Below, piece by piece: positions 17,189-27,069 of a stretch of DNA of 40,753 bases. Each line of letters starts with the position of its first letter. Positions within the stretch are counted from its first letter, which is position 1. This DNA is from Bacillota bacterium (lineage in GTDB: Bacteria > Bacillota_I > Bacilli_A > Erysipelotrichales > Erysipelotrichaceae): positions 1 through 40,753 of the forward strand of contig JAGHTX010000137.1 of assembly GCA_018065105.1 (NCBI GenBank), given 5' to 3'. The notes under the pieces are model-generated. The model searched no databases. It worked only from the letters and a program-made list of their open reading frames with translations, and was not told the DNA's origin. The position numbers and the translations under genes are program-made.

Positions 17189-17950
17189 ATGGCTGAATAC
17201 GTATTAGAAGCAAGCAATCTTTCTCGTATCTACAATAAGGATACAGAAAATGCGTTTGAAGCTTTACACCCTACCGAAGTACAAATTGAAAAAGGCGATT
17301 TCGTTGCCATCATGGGACCAAGTGGGGCTGGAAAAACCACTCTGGTAATGATTTTAAGTTTATTAGATAAACCAACCACTGGTCGCATTAAGCTGGATGG
17401 AAGACCAACCTACGATTATTCCGAAAAAGAATTGGCCAATTATCGTAACGAATCACTGGGATTTATTTCTATGGATTTAATTCTCTGGCCCAATTTAACC
17501 ATTGAAGAAAACATTGCCCTTCCTATGACCATTGCCAAGAAAAATAAAGCCGAGATCAAAGCTCGCGTATTGGAAGTGGCCAAGCTTTGCGGCATTGAAC
17601 AAATCTTAAAGAAAAAGCCCGATAAATGCTCGGGTGGACAAAGACAGAGAGCCATCGTCTGTCGTGGTATTGTTTCCAATCCAAAATTTATTGTTGCCGA
17701 TGAACCAACGGGAAACCTGGACAGTAAAAACTCGCATGAAGTTTTGGGATTGTTTCAACAATTAAATCAACAAGGAACTGGTGTTCTTCTAGTTACCCAT
17801 GATTGTCAGGTAGCTAGCTATTCTACTAAAACCATCTATATTGAGGATGGAAAGATTTCAAAAGTACTGGAAAGAAAAGATCGCAGTCAACAAGAATATT
17901 ATGAAGAACTGGTTGAACTGACTTCCGACAATATCGAAGAATTATTTTAA
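17189..17950 (+). CDS. ABC transporter ATP-binding protein with noncanonical Q-loop and signature
   Basis: Walker A GPSGAGKTT, CSGGQRQR, VADEPTGNLDS, VTHD; ATG 17189 behind GGAGGAAAG. Confidence 0.88.
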   Translation: MAEYVLEASNLSRIYNKDTENAFEALHPTEVQIEKGDFVAIMGPSGAGKTTLVMILSLLDKPTTGRIKLDGRPTYDYSEKELANYRNESLGFISMDLILWPNLTIEENIALPMTIAKKNKAEIKARVLEVAKLCGIEQILKKKPDKCSGGQRQRAIVCRGIVSNPKFIVADEPTGNLDSKNSHEVLGLFQQLNQQGTGVLLVTHDCQVASYSTKTIYIEDGKISKVLERKDRSQQEYYEELVELTSDNIEELF

Positions 17951-17982
17951 AAAGGAAAGCGTTTATTCACTTTCCTTTTTTT
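17949..17982. terminator. Bidirectional terminator between ABC ATPase and hflX
   Basis: AAAAAGGAAAG...CTTTCCTTTTTTT. Confidence 0.75.
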
Positions 17983-19189
17983 CATAGGGTTCAAAAAATC
18001 TTGTTAGAGAAGTTTCCAATTCAATTTCAAAATACATACCATCTTCTCTGTTTTCCTGCTGAAAGACTTGTGCGTTGGAATAAAGCAAATCGACCAGTTT
18101 TCCTTGCGAATATGGAATAAGAACCTGCATCTTTTTGGTACTAAAGAGTTTCTGGTCTACACATTCAAATAGTGTTTTTAAAGACTCTTCATCTTTGGCA
18201 CTGATATAAACACAATCTTCTTTTTTGACTGGATATTCAATTTCCGTTAAGTCGCATTTATTAAAGACACGAATTTGTGGAATTGAACTGGCACCAATTT
18301 CTTCCAAAGTTTCTTCGGTAACTTGAATGTGTTTTGTGTATTCTGGATTGTTTGCGTCAATAACGTGTAACAATAGATCCGCTTCTAGAACTTCTTCTAA
18401 AGTAGAATGGAAAGCCTCTACCAGAGAGTGGGGCAGATCTTGTACAAATCCTACGGTATCACTTAGCACAAAAGAATGATTGTTAGGAAGGGTTATGTTT
18501 CTTGAACTTGTTGTTAGGGTGGCAAACAACATATTTTCTTCAAATACTTTCTTGTCTTCCTTTTTTAAAATACCATTCATAATCGAAGACTTGCCTGCAT
18601 TGGTATAGCCAACCAAGGCGACCGTTTTAATGGCACTGCGATTTCGTTTTGAACGTTGAATGCTTCGCTGTCCTTCGATCTTCTTTAATTCTTTTTGCGC
18701 CTGCTGGATCTGACGAGAAATATTACGCGTATCTAGTTCAATCTTCTTTTCTCCCGTTCCCTTATTTCTAGAACCTCCTTTTTGACGGTCCATATAGCTA
18801 TAAGATCCTGCCAGTCTAGGAAGTACATACTTTAACATGGCCACTTCTACTTGAAGTCTGGCTTCTTTGGTACGTGCTCTTTTTTCAAAGATTTGAAGAA
18901 TCAAATACGTTTTGTCCATAATCGGAACACCTAGAGCATTTTCTAGATTTCGCTGTTGGGATGGAGATAATTCTTTATCGAACAGGATCCAATCAACCGG
19001 ATCGTAGACTTCGGTAAGGGTACGTACCTGTTCGACTTTTCCCTGGTTGATGTAGGTCTTTACGTGTGGACTGCTTAATGTCTGGGTAATCTCACTAACC
19101 ACTTCGATATCACAGGCACTGGCTAAATTTCTTAATTCTTCTATTTCTTCCGGTGTTGTATTTACACCGACTAATATTGCTTTTTCCAT
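17963..19189 (-). CDS. hflX: GTPase HflX
   Basis: LFDKELSPSQQRNLE, MDKTYLILQIFEKRARTKEARLQVEVAMLKYVLPRL, VALVGYTNAGKSS, DTVGFVQDLPHSLVEAFHSTLEE. Start MEKAILVGV at 19189; the ORF opens at 19237. Confidence 0.95.
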   Translation of the reverse strand: MEKAILVGVNTTPEEIEELRNLASACDIEVVSEITQTLSSPHVKTYINQGKVEQVRTLTEVYDPVDWILFDKELSPSQQRNLENALGVPIMDKTYLILQIFEKRARTKEARLQVEVAMLKYVLPRLAGSYSYMDRQKGGSRNKGTGEKKIELDTRNISRQIQQAQKELKKIEGQRSIQRSKRNRSAIKTVALVGYTNAGKSSIMNGILKKEDKKVFEENMLFATLTTSSRNITLPNNHSFVLSDTVGFVQDLPHSLVEAFHSTLEEVLEADLLLHVIDANNPEYTKHIQVTEETLEEIGASSIPQIRVFNKCDLTEIEYPVKKEDCVYISAKDEESLKTLFECVDQKLFSTKKMQVLIPYSQGKLVDLLYSNAQVFQQENREDGMYFEIELETSLTRFFEPYEKKESE

Positions 19190-19257
19190 GCGATTAGTAT
19201 AACACACAAAGAAAAAAATGCCTAAAAGGTTAAGCATTTAACGATATGGATTGTTCT

Positions 19258-19854
19258 TTAATCATTCACAACCGATTCATAATAATACGTTCCATCTTTA
19301 TACTCGATACAAATAGAACAGGAAAAGTCACCTTCCATATCAAAATCACAGGGAACTCGTAAGCGGAAAGTTTCCTTTAAATCCTTATGAAAGAATTGAT
19401 TAATGATTGGATCACTCATCTCATAGAGAATCGATCCTCCCTTTCCTTCTATCCAGTTATATTCAATTTTTTCTTTCTGTTTCGATAGAATTTCTTTGTT
19501 CAATGCGATTTCCTGAAATAAAAACTTTCCTAAGAAAAACGGGGCATCGCATTTAAATGTTGAATCCGCATAGACCACTTCATATTCCCGATTACTTTTT
19601 AATATGCCTTTTAGGGGCTCTTTATACTCTTTTCTTAGTTTCAAAGAATAAGAAAAGTCTTCTGTCTCATAGAGTTGATTTAATCGATATCCATTTGGAA
19701 ATTTATTATTTAACTCTTCTATATTTCTTGTTGGATATATCTTTTCGACCTTGTAACATTCTTGTCTCAACTCATTTTTCATTTCTTCATGACAACCGGA
19801 TAAAGAAATAGTCAGAAGGCTGGTTAATAAAATGGTTAGGTACCATTTCATCAT
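19258..19854 (-). CDS. Hypothetical lipoprotein
   Basis: Signal peptide and lipobox LTISLSGC. Confidence 0.65.
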   Translation of the reverse strand: MMKWYLTILLTSLLTISLSGCHEEMKNELRQECYKVEKIYPTRNIEELNNKFPNGYRLNQLYETEDFSYSLKLRKEYKEPLKGILKSNREYEVVYADSTFKCDAPFFLGKFLFQEIALNKEILSKQKEKIEYNWIEGKGGSILYEMSDPIINQFFHKDLKETFRLRVPCDFDMEGDFSCSICIEYKDGTYYYESVVND

Positions 19855-19900
19855 TGTTCCTCTATGTATAGATTACTACACAAAATGAATATTTCGTATA

Positions 19901-19927
19901 GAAAAAATGCATGGGTTATCCATGCAT
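19901..19927 (-). terminator. Intrinsic terminator after HAD gene
   Basis: Minus strand ATGCATGG ataac CCATGCAT TTTTTC. Confidence 0.75.
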
Positions 19928-19938
19928 ATGTCATAACT

Positions 19939-20775
19939 CTATTTGTTGAACCAGTGGTCTTCTAAATAATTTCCGACTCCATCTTCTAATACAGAGTGTT
20001 CTGTTACCGCTTGGGCAATTTCTTTACATTCATCGCATCCGTTTAATAAGCAGACACCCCATCCAGCGCTTCCAATCAATCCTAAATCGTTTTGCATATC
20101 TCCAAATGCGATCACTTCTTCTAGAGGAATTCCCATACTTTTCGCATAGCTTTCTAGAGCAACCCCTTTGTGGATTCGTGGATCCTGGAATTCAATGGTT
20201 GTGTGTGCTGGCATATCGAATGTCTTTACCCATGTCCATCTTTCATTTTTGAATGGATCGATGTATTTGACAAAGCGTTTTGCTTCTTCTCCTTTTAAGT
20301 GCACTTCTACTTTTCCGGTTGGGTCTTCACAAAGGAAATCAATATCTCCGATTTCTACATAAGAGTGGTTTCGCTTTTGGGATTGTCTTAAGAAATCATC
20401 CATTCGTTTCGCTTTGATATACGAATAGGCATCTTTGTAGACAATGGCATTCATATCAAAATCCCAGATCAATTCCAATACTTCACGAATAATTTCTGGT
20501 TTAAGATAATACAATCTTTTTATTTCCTGGCTCTCTTTTGTCCAAAGATCGCCTCCGTTCATTCCAATCGCAAAATCGAATTCAAATCCTAAATCCCATT
20601 CGTGCGCTTTATTTAAAATATTTTTATCCAAAGGTCTTCCCGATGCAACACCAATTTTCACACCATCCGCATGTAACTTTTGGAGTGCCTTACGTGTTTT
20701 CGGCATCAGATTATCCCCTTTTAGAGCTAGCGTACCATCAATATCGGCCGCAAAAATTTTAATATTTTCAATCAT
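19939..20775 (-). CDS. HAD-IIB (Cof-type) phosphatase
   Basis: IFAADIDGTLALKGDNLMP...GVASGRPL...VIAFGDMQNDLGLIG. Likely start MIENIKIF at 20775. Confidence 0.9.
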   Translation of the reverse strand: MIENIKIFAADIDGTLALKGDNLMPKTRKALQKLHADGVKIGVASGRPLDKNILNKAHEWDLGFEFDFAIGMNGGDLWTKESQEIKRLYYLKPEIIREVLELIWDFDMNAIVYKDAYSYIKAKRMDDFLRQSQKRNHSYVEIGDIDFLCEDPTGKVEVHLKGEEAKRFVKYIDPFKNERWTWVKTFDMPAHTTIEFQDPRIHKGVALESYAKSMGIPLEEVIAFGDMQNDLGLIGSAGWGVCLLNGCDECKEIAQAVTEHSVLEDGVGNYLEDHWFNK

Positions 20776-20823
20776 ACTTAAACACTTCCTTCCCACAGAT
20801 TATAACAGAAATAAAAGTATTTA

Positions 20824-21192
20824 CTACATTCCGAATTCCATTCTTTTAATTTCATATTCCCGAATGCTTTGTGGTGTTGCATGTTTCACAATAAATGGAA
20901 TATTTTCTGGTAATCCATTTAAATTTCCCCAATACTTGGAATTATCGAGCAACAGATTCATTTTCGGCGCATTGGAGAATACATATCCGCAAATTTGGAT
21001 ACAAGAATCTTTTAGTAGCGTGAAATCTCTTTTGTTTGAATAGTAATTTCTTTGCGCATCTTCAACAAGGTCATAGAGCTGGATCAAACATTCTAGAATG
21101 GTTATTTCTTCTCCTTCGTCTAAATACGAGATGTATTGTAGAAGTTCATAGCCAATTTTTTCATTACTGTATTTTTGTGTTGGATATCGCAT
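20824..21192 (-). CDS. Hypothetical protein
   Basis: MRYPTQKYSNEKIGYELLQYISYLDEGEEITILECLIQLYDLVEDAQRNYYS...; internal ATG start avoids overlap with the upstream ORF. Confidence 0.5.
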   Translation of the reverse strand: MRYPTQKYSNEKIGYELLQYISYLDEGEEITILECLIQLYDLVEDAQRNYYSNKRDFTLLKDSCIQICGYVFSNAPKMNLLLDNSKYWGNLNGLPENIPFIVKHATPQSIREYEIKRMEFGM

Positions 21193-21253
21193 ATTCACCC
21201 TTCTTTCCATTTTCAATATAAAAGGCAATGGTACATATCCAATGCCAGTAATT

Positions 21254-21712
21254 CTAATCGTCTTCACTAAATGTATTGACTCTTTCTCGATATTTTTTAT
21301 TTGGATCGGTTTTGGAGTGAACCAATACCACAAAATCCGAGAGAGCCTTTGGACTGATCTGTCCATTTGGTAGGAATGCCTGAGGATCCTCATCCCAGGC
21401 TAGCAGATAGACTTCAACTTCATAAGTTCCAGGTTGTAAATCCAAGATTATGGACTCTTTTTCCTCTACTTTTTTGTCAATGTATTCAATTCCCGAAAGA
21501 ATCGCTTTTCCCTGGGTTTGGAAAAGATATTTTTCAGAATGGACAATTTTATATTTATCTTCTTTTTCCGTAAGTTTGTCATCAATTCTTACACTAAAGG
21601 TACGCGTTCCGTCTTCAAAGATAGTAAAGGGGACAAACGTCTTCTTTTGAATTTGTTTCAGAATGTCTTCATCTTCACAAAAAAGCGGTTCCCATTTGTC
21701 GTAATCATCCAC
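21254..21712 (-). CDS. Hypothetical protein
   Basis: GTG-start 152-aa ORF MDDYDKWEPLFCEDEDILKQIQKKTFVPFTIFEDGTRTF... with protein-like composition. Confidence 0.5.
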   Translation of the reverse strand: MDDYDKWEPLFCEDEDILKQIQKKTFVPFTIFEDGTRTFSVRIDDKLTEKEDKYKIVHSEKYLFQTQGKAILSGIEYIDKKVEEKESIILDLQPGTYEVEVYLLAWDEDPQAFLPNGQISPKALSDFVVLVHSKTDPNKKYRERVNTFSEDD

Positions 21713-21752
21713 TTCTTTATAGGCTTCATAATCCCATAGCGCTCACATTCCA

Positions 21753-22367
21753 CTATTGGTAGATAATGTTTTTTCCTTCCTTTTCGATTTCTACAATTTT
21801 CTTTCGAGCAAGGGCATAGGCTCTAGAAAACCAGGCTGAGAATGCTTCCGGACTTTTTTCCAACCAGGCATCTAATTCTTCTACCGAAATCCATTTTAAG
21901 TCTTGAATTTCTTCTGGATTAAAAGGAATGTTTTCTAAAGGGAAGGTTTCGTTGTTTCCTTTTCCAACACAATATAAGAAGACATTATCCATTTCATGTT
22001 CGCTTAAAGTTTCATAAGGAGCATAGTAATGAAAGATTCCACAGTGATAGGCAAAGCTATCTTCTTCTATATCAAATACCACTTCTTTATTTATGGATTC
22101 CACACCCAATTCATCTTGAATACAGCGGGCTAAAGACTGTGGCAGCGTTTCCCCTTTTCTCTGGTGGGAACAACAGGAATTGCTCCAACAGTTTCCAGAA
22201 TGATATTTTCCGGCTGCTCGATGTTGCATCAATACTTTTTTATTTTCTAAATCGTAGACAAAGATGGAAAAGGCACGGTGTAAGATTCCTTTTCGATGGG
22301 TATCTATTTTTTCTCCATACCCTGTTTCCTGATTGTTTTCATCGACTAAGACAATATATTCTTCCAT
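21753..22367 (-). CDS. idi: Type I (NUDIX) isopentenyl-diphosphate delta-isomerase
   Basis: HRAFSIFVYDLENKKVLMQHRAAGKYHSGNCWSNSCCSHQRKGE (compare PGVWTNSVCGHP in E. coli Idi), HEMDNVF, AFSAWF. Confidence 0.85.
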   Translation of the reverse strand: MEEYIVLVDENNQETGYGEKIDTHRKGILHRAFSIFVYDLENKKVLMQHRAAGKYHSGNCWSNSCCSHQRKGETLPQSLARCIQDELGVESINKEVVFDIEEDSFAYHCGIFHYYAPYETLSEHEMDNVFLYCVGKGNNETFPLENIPFNPEEIQDLKWISVEELDAWLEKSPEAFSAWFSRAYALARKKIVEIEKEGKNIIYQ

Positions 22368-22375
22368 ACTGACTC

Positions 22376-23077
22376 CTACTTTCTTTGTTTCGTTACTATA
22401 TGAATTAGACCACTTCCAAGGATAATGGCCATCATATAGATTGTATTTTTTATTAAAATTCCAAACTGATTTCCTATTTCCATAAACACGGGTTGTGTAG
22501 AGGGAATGAATGGATGGATATAGAATAGGTTTATTTCTCCAAATGGAGTTAACAAAATGTTAATACCGGTTGCCAACATTGCACTTATAAGAAATACAAG
22601 CGTTCCTTTAAGAAAACTGGTATCTTTGCTGATGGCTGCCATGCAGATCAGGATATAATGCCATAAAAAGGAATGGATCGTTAAGGCAATTTCCTGATGG
22701 ATCATATCGGCTGGATAGAACAGGGCAAAAACACTCGCTAATAAAATATAGGTAGATAAAAAGGATTCAAAGGCTTCTTCCATCTTTGTTCTAAAAAAAA
22801 GAAAATAGTAGATGGGTATACTACAAAGCTGAAAAGGGAAAATCCATACAGTCCAGCCATGGTTTAAACAATAATATGCCTGTTTCCATATTTCCATTCC
22901 GAATAATAAGAGAGAACACACCAACAATAGTTTTTTATTCCCTTTTTGTTTCTGAAATATCCAATAGAGAATAGGAATTGGCAAACATAATAAAAGATGA
23001 ATCGTACTACCTATTTCAAACATATCTTTAGTATAGCATAAGTTTATGTGAAATAATTTTGTATAGTAATTCGTCAT
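22376..23077 (-). CDS. TIGR02206-like (YwaF-type) membrane protein
   Basis: Six-TM-like hydrophobic protein with FPFQLCSIPIYYFLF and HSFLWHYILI; likely start at 23023 (MFEIGSTIH). Confidence 0.7.
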   Translation of the reverse strand: MTNYYTKLFHINLCYTKDMFEIGSTIHLLLCLPIPILYWIFQKQKGNKKLLLVCSLLLFGMEIWKQAYYCLNHGWTVWIFPFQLCSIPIYYFLFFRTKMEEAFESFLSTYILLASVFALFYPADMIHQEIALTIHSFLWHYILICMAAISKDTSFLKGTLVFLISAMLATGINILLTPFGEINLFYIHPFIPSTQPVFMEIGNQFGILIKNTIYMMAIILGSGLIHIVTKQRK

Positions 23078-23115
23078 ATAAATCGATACAATATGAATAA
23101 GTAGAGGTTACATTT

Positions 23116-24123
23116 ATGGAATACAAAATTTTAGGAAAAACAGGATTAAAAACTTCAAAGATGGGATTTGGTGGAATCCCTATTCAAAAAGTGGATGAAG
23201 AAGCCACAAAAGAATTAATGAAACGTTTATTGGATGAAGGTGTAAACTATATCGATACCGCTAAAGGATACACTGTATCTGAAAAGTTTTTAGGATATGC
23301 CTTAGAAGGCATTCGTGAGCAATTTATTCTAGCGACAAAGAGTATGTCTCGTACAAAAGAATTAATGGCAAAAGATATCGATACGTCTTTAGAAGCTCTT
23401 CGTACTAATTATATTGATCTATATCAAGTCCACAATCCAAGCATGGATCAATTAAGTCAGGTCTTAGCCCCAGGTGGAGCTCTAGAAGCTTTAATGGAAG
23501 CAAAAGAAGCTGGTAAAATTGGGCACATCGGTATTACCGCTCACTCATTAGAAGTGTTTGAAAAAGCCTTGGAAATGGATTGGGTAGAAACCGTTATGTT
23601 CCCTTACAACATTGTTGAAAGCCAGGGTGTGGAACTCATTAAAAAATGTGCAGAAAAGAACATCGGATTTATTGCGATGAAGCCATTGGCAGGTGGCGCT
23701 ATCGAAGATGCAACCTTAGCCTTGCGTTACATTTGTGCAAACGAAGATGTCAGTGTTGTGATTCCGGGTATGGCCGAAATTAAAGAAATCGAACAAAATA
23801 TTGCCGCTTGTGCCAACACTTCTTCCCTATCAAAAGAAGAATTAGAAAAAATCGAAGATGTACGTAAACAATTAGGAAGCAATTTCTGTAGAAGATGTAA
23901 CTATTGCCAACCTTGCAGCGTAGGTATTAATATTTCTGGTGTCTTCCTATTTGCCGGATACTTAGAACGATACGACTTAGAAGACTGGGCACGTTCTCGT
24001 TATGCCACAATTCCGGTAAAAGCGAGTGCCTGTATCGAATGCGGTGCTTGTGAAACACGTTGTCCTTACAATCTTCCAATTCGAGAAATGTTGAAAAAAG
24101 CAGCTTCTGAATTTGGTGAATAG
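23116..24123 (+). CDS. Aldo/keto reductase with C-terminal 4Fe-4S motifs
   Basis: MEYKILGKTGLKTSKMGFGGIP, NYIDTAKGY, IDLYQVHNP, CRRCNYCQPC, CIECGACETRCPYNLPI. Confidence 0.93.
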   Translation: MEYKILGKTGLKTSKMGFGGIPIQKVDEEATKELMKRLLDEGVNYIDTAKGYTVSEKFLGYALEGIREQFILATKSMSRTKELMAKDIDTSLEALRTNYIDLYQVHNPSMDQLSQVLAPGGALEALMEAKEAGKIGHIGITAHSLEVFEKALEMDWVETVMFPYNIVESQGVELIKKCAEKNIGFIAMKPLAGGAIEDATLALRYICANEDVSVVIPGMAEIKEIEQNIAACANTSSLSKEELEKIEDVRKQLGSNFCRRCNYCQPCSVGINISGVFLFAGYLERYDLEDWARSRYATIPVKASACIECGACETRCPYNLPIREMLKKAASEFGE

Positions 24124-24142
24124 AAACAATGGATTCAATAGA

Positions 24143-24171
24143 GTTCTTACCTTGGGTAAGGACTTTTTTTT
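24143..24171 (+). terminator. Intrinsic terminator of aldo/keto reductase gene
   Basis: GTTCTTACC ttg GGTAAGGAC TTTTTTTT. Confidence 0.75.
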
Positions 24172-24180
24172 GTGAATAGA

Positions 24181-24208
24181 AAAAAACTCTCATGTTTTGA
24201 GAGTTTTC
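24181..24208 (-). terminator. Terminator of MATE gene
   Basis: AAAACTCTCA...TGAGAGTTTT with a T-tract on the minus strand. Confidence 0.7.
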
Positions 24209-24212
24209 ATTC

Positions 24213-25547
24213 TTAGACTTTCTTTTTTTCGTAATACAGATACGTTCCCATTTGTCCAATCGAAATCAAGAACCAGGATACCGGATACACTAACATCAAC
24301 ACGATTATGGTTGGATACCAGGCAAATATTGTCGCCATCCATACAATACGAAATACACAGCTTCCTAAGATTGCGATGATGGTTGGTGGCATAGAAATTC
24401 CCATTCCTCTAAGTCCGCCGGCTGGGATTTCATTAAAGGTTGTAAAGCTTTCTAATAAGACAACGATAAACATTCGTATAGTGGCATATTCTAATACATT
24501 TGGATCGGTTGAGAATAAACCTAACCAGAATTCTCTAAAGAAAGTAAAGCATAAACTGGCACATAAGCAGAATAGCACACTTCCTACTATGCTCTGTCTA
24601 AATATCTTACGACAGCGATCGTATTTACCAGCGGCATAGTTTTGAGAGATAAAGGTTGTTACGGTTTGTCCAAACGCGGCAACAATGAAATAAGAAATAA
24701 ATTCAAAGTTCATAGCGGCCGTATTTCCGGCAATACAATCGGGTCCAAATTGATTGATTCCAGATTGTATCATGATATTTGAAATAGAAAACAACATCCC
24801 TTGTACACCCGCTGGTAAACCAATTTTAAGCGCCATTCTTAAGATTGGATAATCAAATCCTAACTGTCTTATTTTTAGCGTAAAAGGTTCTGGTTCCTTC
24901 ATCAATAGAACAAAGGTTGAGAAGGCACAAACGATATTGGAGATTAAAGTTGCCAGAGCGACACCGACTACATCCATGTGCAACACGATAACGAAAAATA
25001 AATTTAATAAAACATTTAGTACTCCAGAAAAGATCAAACAATACAAGGGTCTTTGTGTATCCCCCTTACTTCTTAATATAGCCGAAGCAAAGTTATAAAT
25101 TACGGCGAATGCCATCGCAAATAAATAGATTCTTAAATACAACAAAGCTTGATTGAATACTGTTTCTGGTGTATGGATCATAGAGAGTAGTGGATGTGCA
25201 AATACTTCCCCAACCAATATTAGAACCATCGAACAGATAAAAGCCAACAAAGAAATTGTATGTACCGAACTGGAAATTTTATCTTTTTCATTTTTTCCAA
25301 TTTGCATGGAAATGGCTACATTACCTCCGGTGGCCAATCCAGTAAAGAAAGTTAGAAACATATTTACGATAGGTGTATTTGCCCCTACAGCCGCTAATGC
25401 GTTGGAACTGGCAAAACGTCCTACTACCGCCACATCGGCCGCATTGAAAAACTGTTGCAGAATACTAATAAATGCCAGAGGGAGGGCCACTTTCACTATA
25501 TTGGAGAAAATCGCTCCTTCCAGCATATTTATTTCATTCTTTTTCAT
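24213..25547 (-). CDS. MATE family efflux transporter
   Basis: MLEGAIFSNIVKVALPLAFISILQQFFNAADVAVVGRFASSNALAAVGA typical of MATE. Confidence 0.93.
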   Translation of the reverse strand: MKKNEINMLEGAIFSNIVKVALPLAFISILQQFFNAADVAVVGRFASSNALAAVGANTPIVNMFLTFFTGLATGGNVAISMQIGKNEKDKISSSVHTISLLAFICSMVLILVGEVFAHPLLSMIHTPETVFNQALLYLRIYLFAMAFAVIYNFASAILRSKGDTQRPLYCLIFSGVLNVLLNLFFVIVLHMDVVGVALATLISNIVCAFSTFVLLMKEPEPFTLKIRQLGFDYPILRMALKIGLPAGVQGMLFSISNIMIQSGINQFGPDCIAGNTAAMNFEFISYFIVAAFGQTVTTFISQNYAAGKYDRCRKIFRQSIVGSVLFCLCASLCFTFFREFWLGLFSTDPNVLEYATIRMFIVVLLESFTTFNEIPAGGLRGMGISMPPTIIAILGSCVFRIVWMATIFAWYPTIIVLMLVYPVSWFLISIGQMGTYLYYEKKKV

Positions 25548-25636
25548 AATACAAATTCACTTCCTTTTCCCATTGTGCATTATAGCACAAAATAAAAAGG
25601 AAGAATTTCTATCTTCCTTCCTGATGCTTTTCCTTT

Positions 25637-25801
25637 TTACATAATTTCAAATTCAAACATTTCGTATTTTAGCTTTGTTCCTTCTTCAATTTCAAAAGGT
25701 AGAAGAGCACGTGCCATAGAAATGGTTTGATTGTTTGCTAAGTTTGTTAAGATGGCATAATCTCCATCCATACGTGTTACTACATAATATACGGTTTCCA
25801 T
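25637..25801 (-). CDS. 54-aa small protein (not in supplied ORF track)
   Basis: METVYYVVTRMDGDYAILTNLANNQTISMARALLPFEIEEGTKLKYEMFEFEIM*, with AGGAG upstream of the ATG; DUF3006-like in style. Confidence 0.7.
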   Translation of the reverse strand: METVYYVVTRMDGDYAILTNLANNQTISMARALLPFEIEEGTKLKYEMFEFEIM

Positions 25802-25810
25802 TTGTTTCTC

Positions 25811-26668
25811 CTATAACTTATGATAAATAGGTTTCATATTCTCGTAGGTACAATAATATTCAAAGCCTAATTCTTTCATAACCTTTAAGGTTTCCTGAAT
25901 ATAAGCACCTAGATGCTCTTTCTTGTGTGAATCACTTCCCAATGTTACAATCGTTCCGCCTAACTCTTTATATAGTTTTAGAATTGGTGTAGAAGGTTGT
26001 AGATCTGGCAGCTGATAACGATGCGAAGAAGTATTGATTTCTATTCCTTTCCCATCGGCGATGACTTGTTTTAAAATTTCTGTGATGACTTCGCGGTTTT
26101 CTTCAAAAGGATAGAATCCTGCTGGATCGTATCTTTGAATTAAATCCATATGGGCTAATACACTATAGTCTTTAAAGTTTTGAACAATGGTCAACAATTC
26201 TTCATAGTATTCATCATTGTATTCTTTTTGACTTCTACCTTCCTGATACTCTCCTGTCCAGAATTCCAGATCGCGTATCTGGTGAATGGATAGAAGAACA
26301 AAATCCATTGGATATTTTTGTACCAAGGCTTCGTATTGCGGAATGGTATGTCTTTGAATTCCAAACTCCAATCCTTTTTTTATTTTGATTTGACTTTCGT
26401 ACTTCTTTTGTAGTTTTTCTATACTCGCAAAATAATTTGGATAGTCAACATTGGCTAAAGGAAGATCCACTTCTTCCCCGTGTTCAATCGCATGACGATA
26501 AACTACTTTTCCAGAATCCCAATCATTTTTAATTCCATAATCTACATGGTCGGTAAAACATAATTCTTCGATTCCCATCTCGATTGCGTCTTGTATTACC
26601 GATTCCATTGGATATTCTGAATCATCGCTATACGCACAATGCACGTGATAATCAATAAAGTCTTTCAT
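25811..26668 (-). CDS. PHP-domain histidinol-phosphatase (HisJ-like)
   Basis: DYHVHCAYSDDSEYPMESVIQDAIEMGIEELCFTDHVD, SIHQIRD, VTLGSDSHKKEHLG. Confidence 0.88.
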   Translation of the reverse strand: MKDFIDYHVHCAYSDDSEYPMESVIQDAIEMGIEELCFTDHVDYGIKNDWDSGKVVYRHAIEHGEEVDLPLANVDYPNYFASIEKLQKKYESQIKIKKGLEFGIQRHTIPQYEALVQKYPMDFVLLSIHQIRDLEFWTGEYQEGRSQKEYNDEYYEELLTIVQNFKDYSVLAHMDLIQRYDPAGFYPFEENREVITEILKQVIADGKGIEINTSSHRYQLPDLQPSTPILKLYKELGGTIVTLGSDSHKKEHLGAYIQETLKVMKELGFEYYCTYENMKPIYHKL

Positions 26669-26671
26669 AGT

Positions 26672-27055
26672 TTATACCGTAATCTCAATTTGGTTGTTTT
26701 CGAAAGCTACAATACAACTTTCATAATATCCATCTCCGGTTGTACGAGGTCCCGATACGACTTCGTAACCATCTTCTTTTAAAGTCGCGGTTAAACTGTC
26801 TACTGCTTCTTTACTTCCTACGGAGATAGCTAAGTGAATAAAACCAGTACGATTTAATCCTTTTTCATCGTCTGTCATATTTGGTTTTGTCATAATTTCC
26901 AGGCGAGTGAAATCATCAAAAGATAAGAAATACGATTTAAAATCAGTTCTTTTGTTGTGGTAGATTTCATTACATTTGGTATTGAAATATTTGCAGAAGA
27001 ATTCTTTACATCCTTCTAAATCGTTAACATACATCGCTACGTGATCAATTCTCAT
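26672..27055 (-). CDS. VOC family (glyoxalase-like) protein
   Basis: MRIDHVAMYVNDLEGCKEFFCKYF...TGFIHLAISVGSKEAVD. Confidence 0.88.
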   Translation of the reverse strand: MRIDHVAMYVNDLEGCKEFFCKYFNTKCNEIYHNKRTDFKSYFLSFDDFTRLEIMTKPNMTDDEKGLNRTGFIHLAISVGSKEAVDSLTATLKEDGYEVVSGPRTTGDGYYESCIVAFENNQIEITV

Positions 27056-27069
27056 TTTTACTACTCCTT

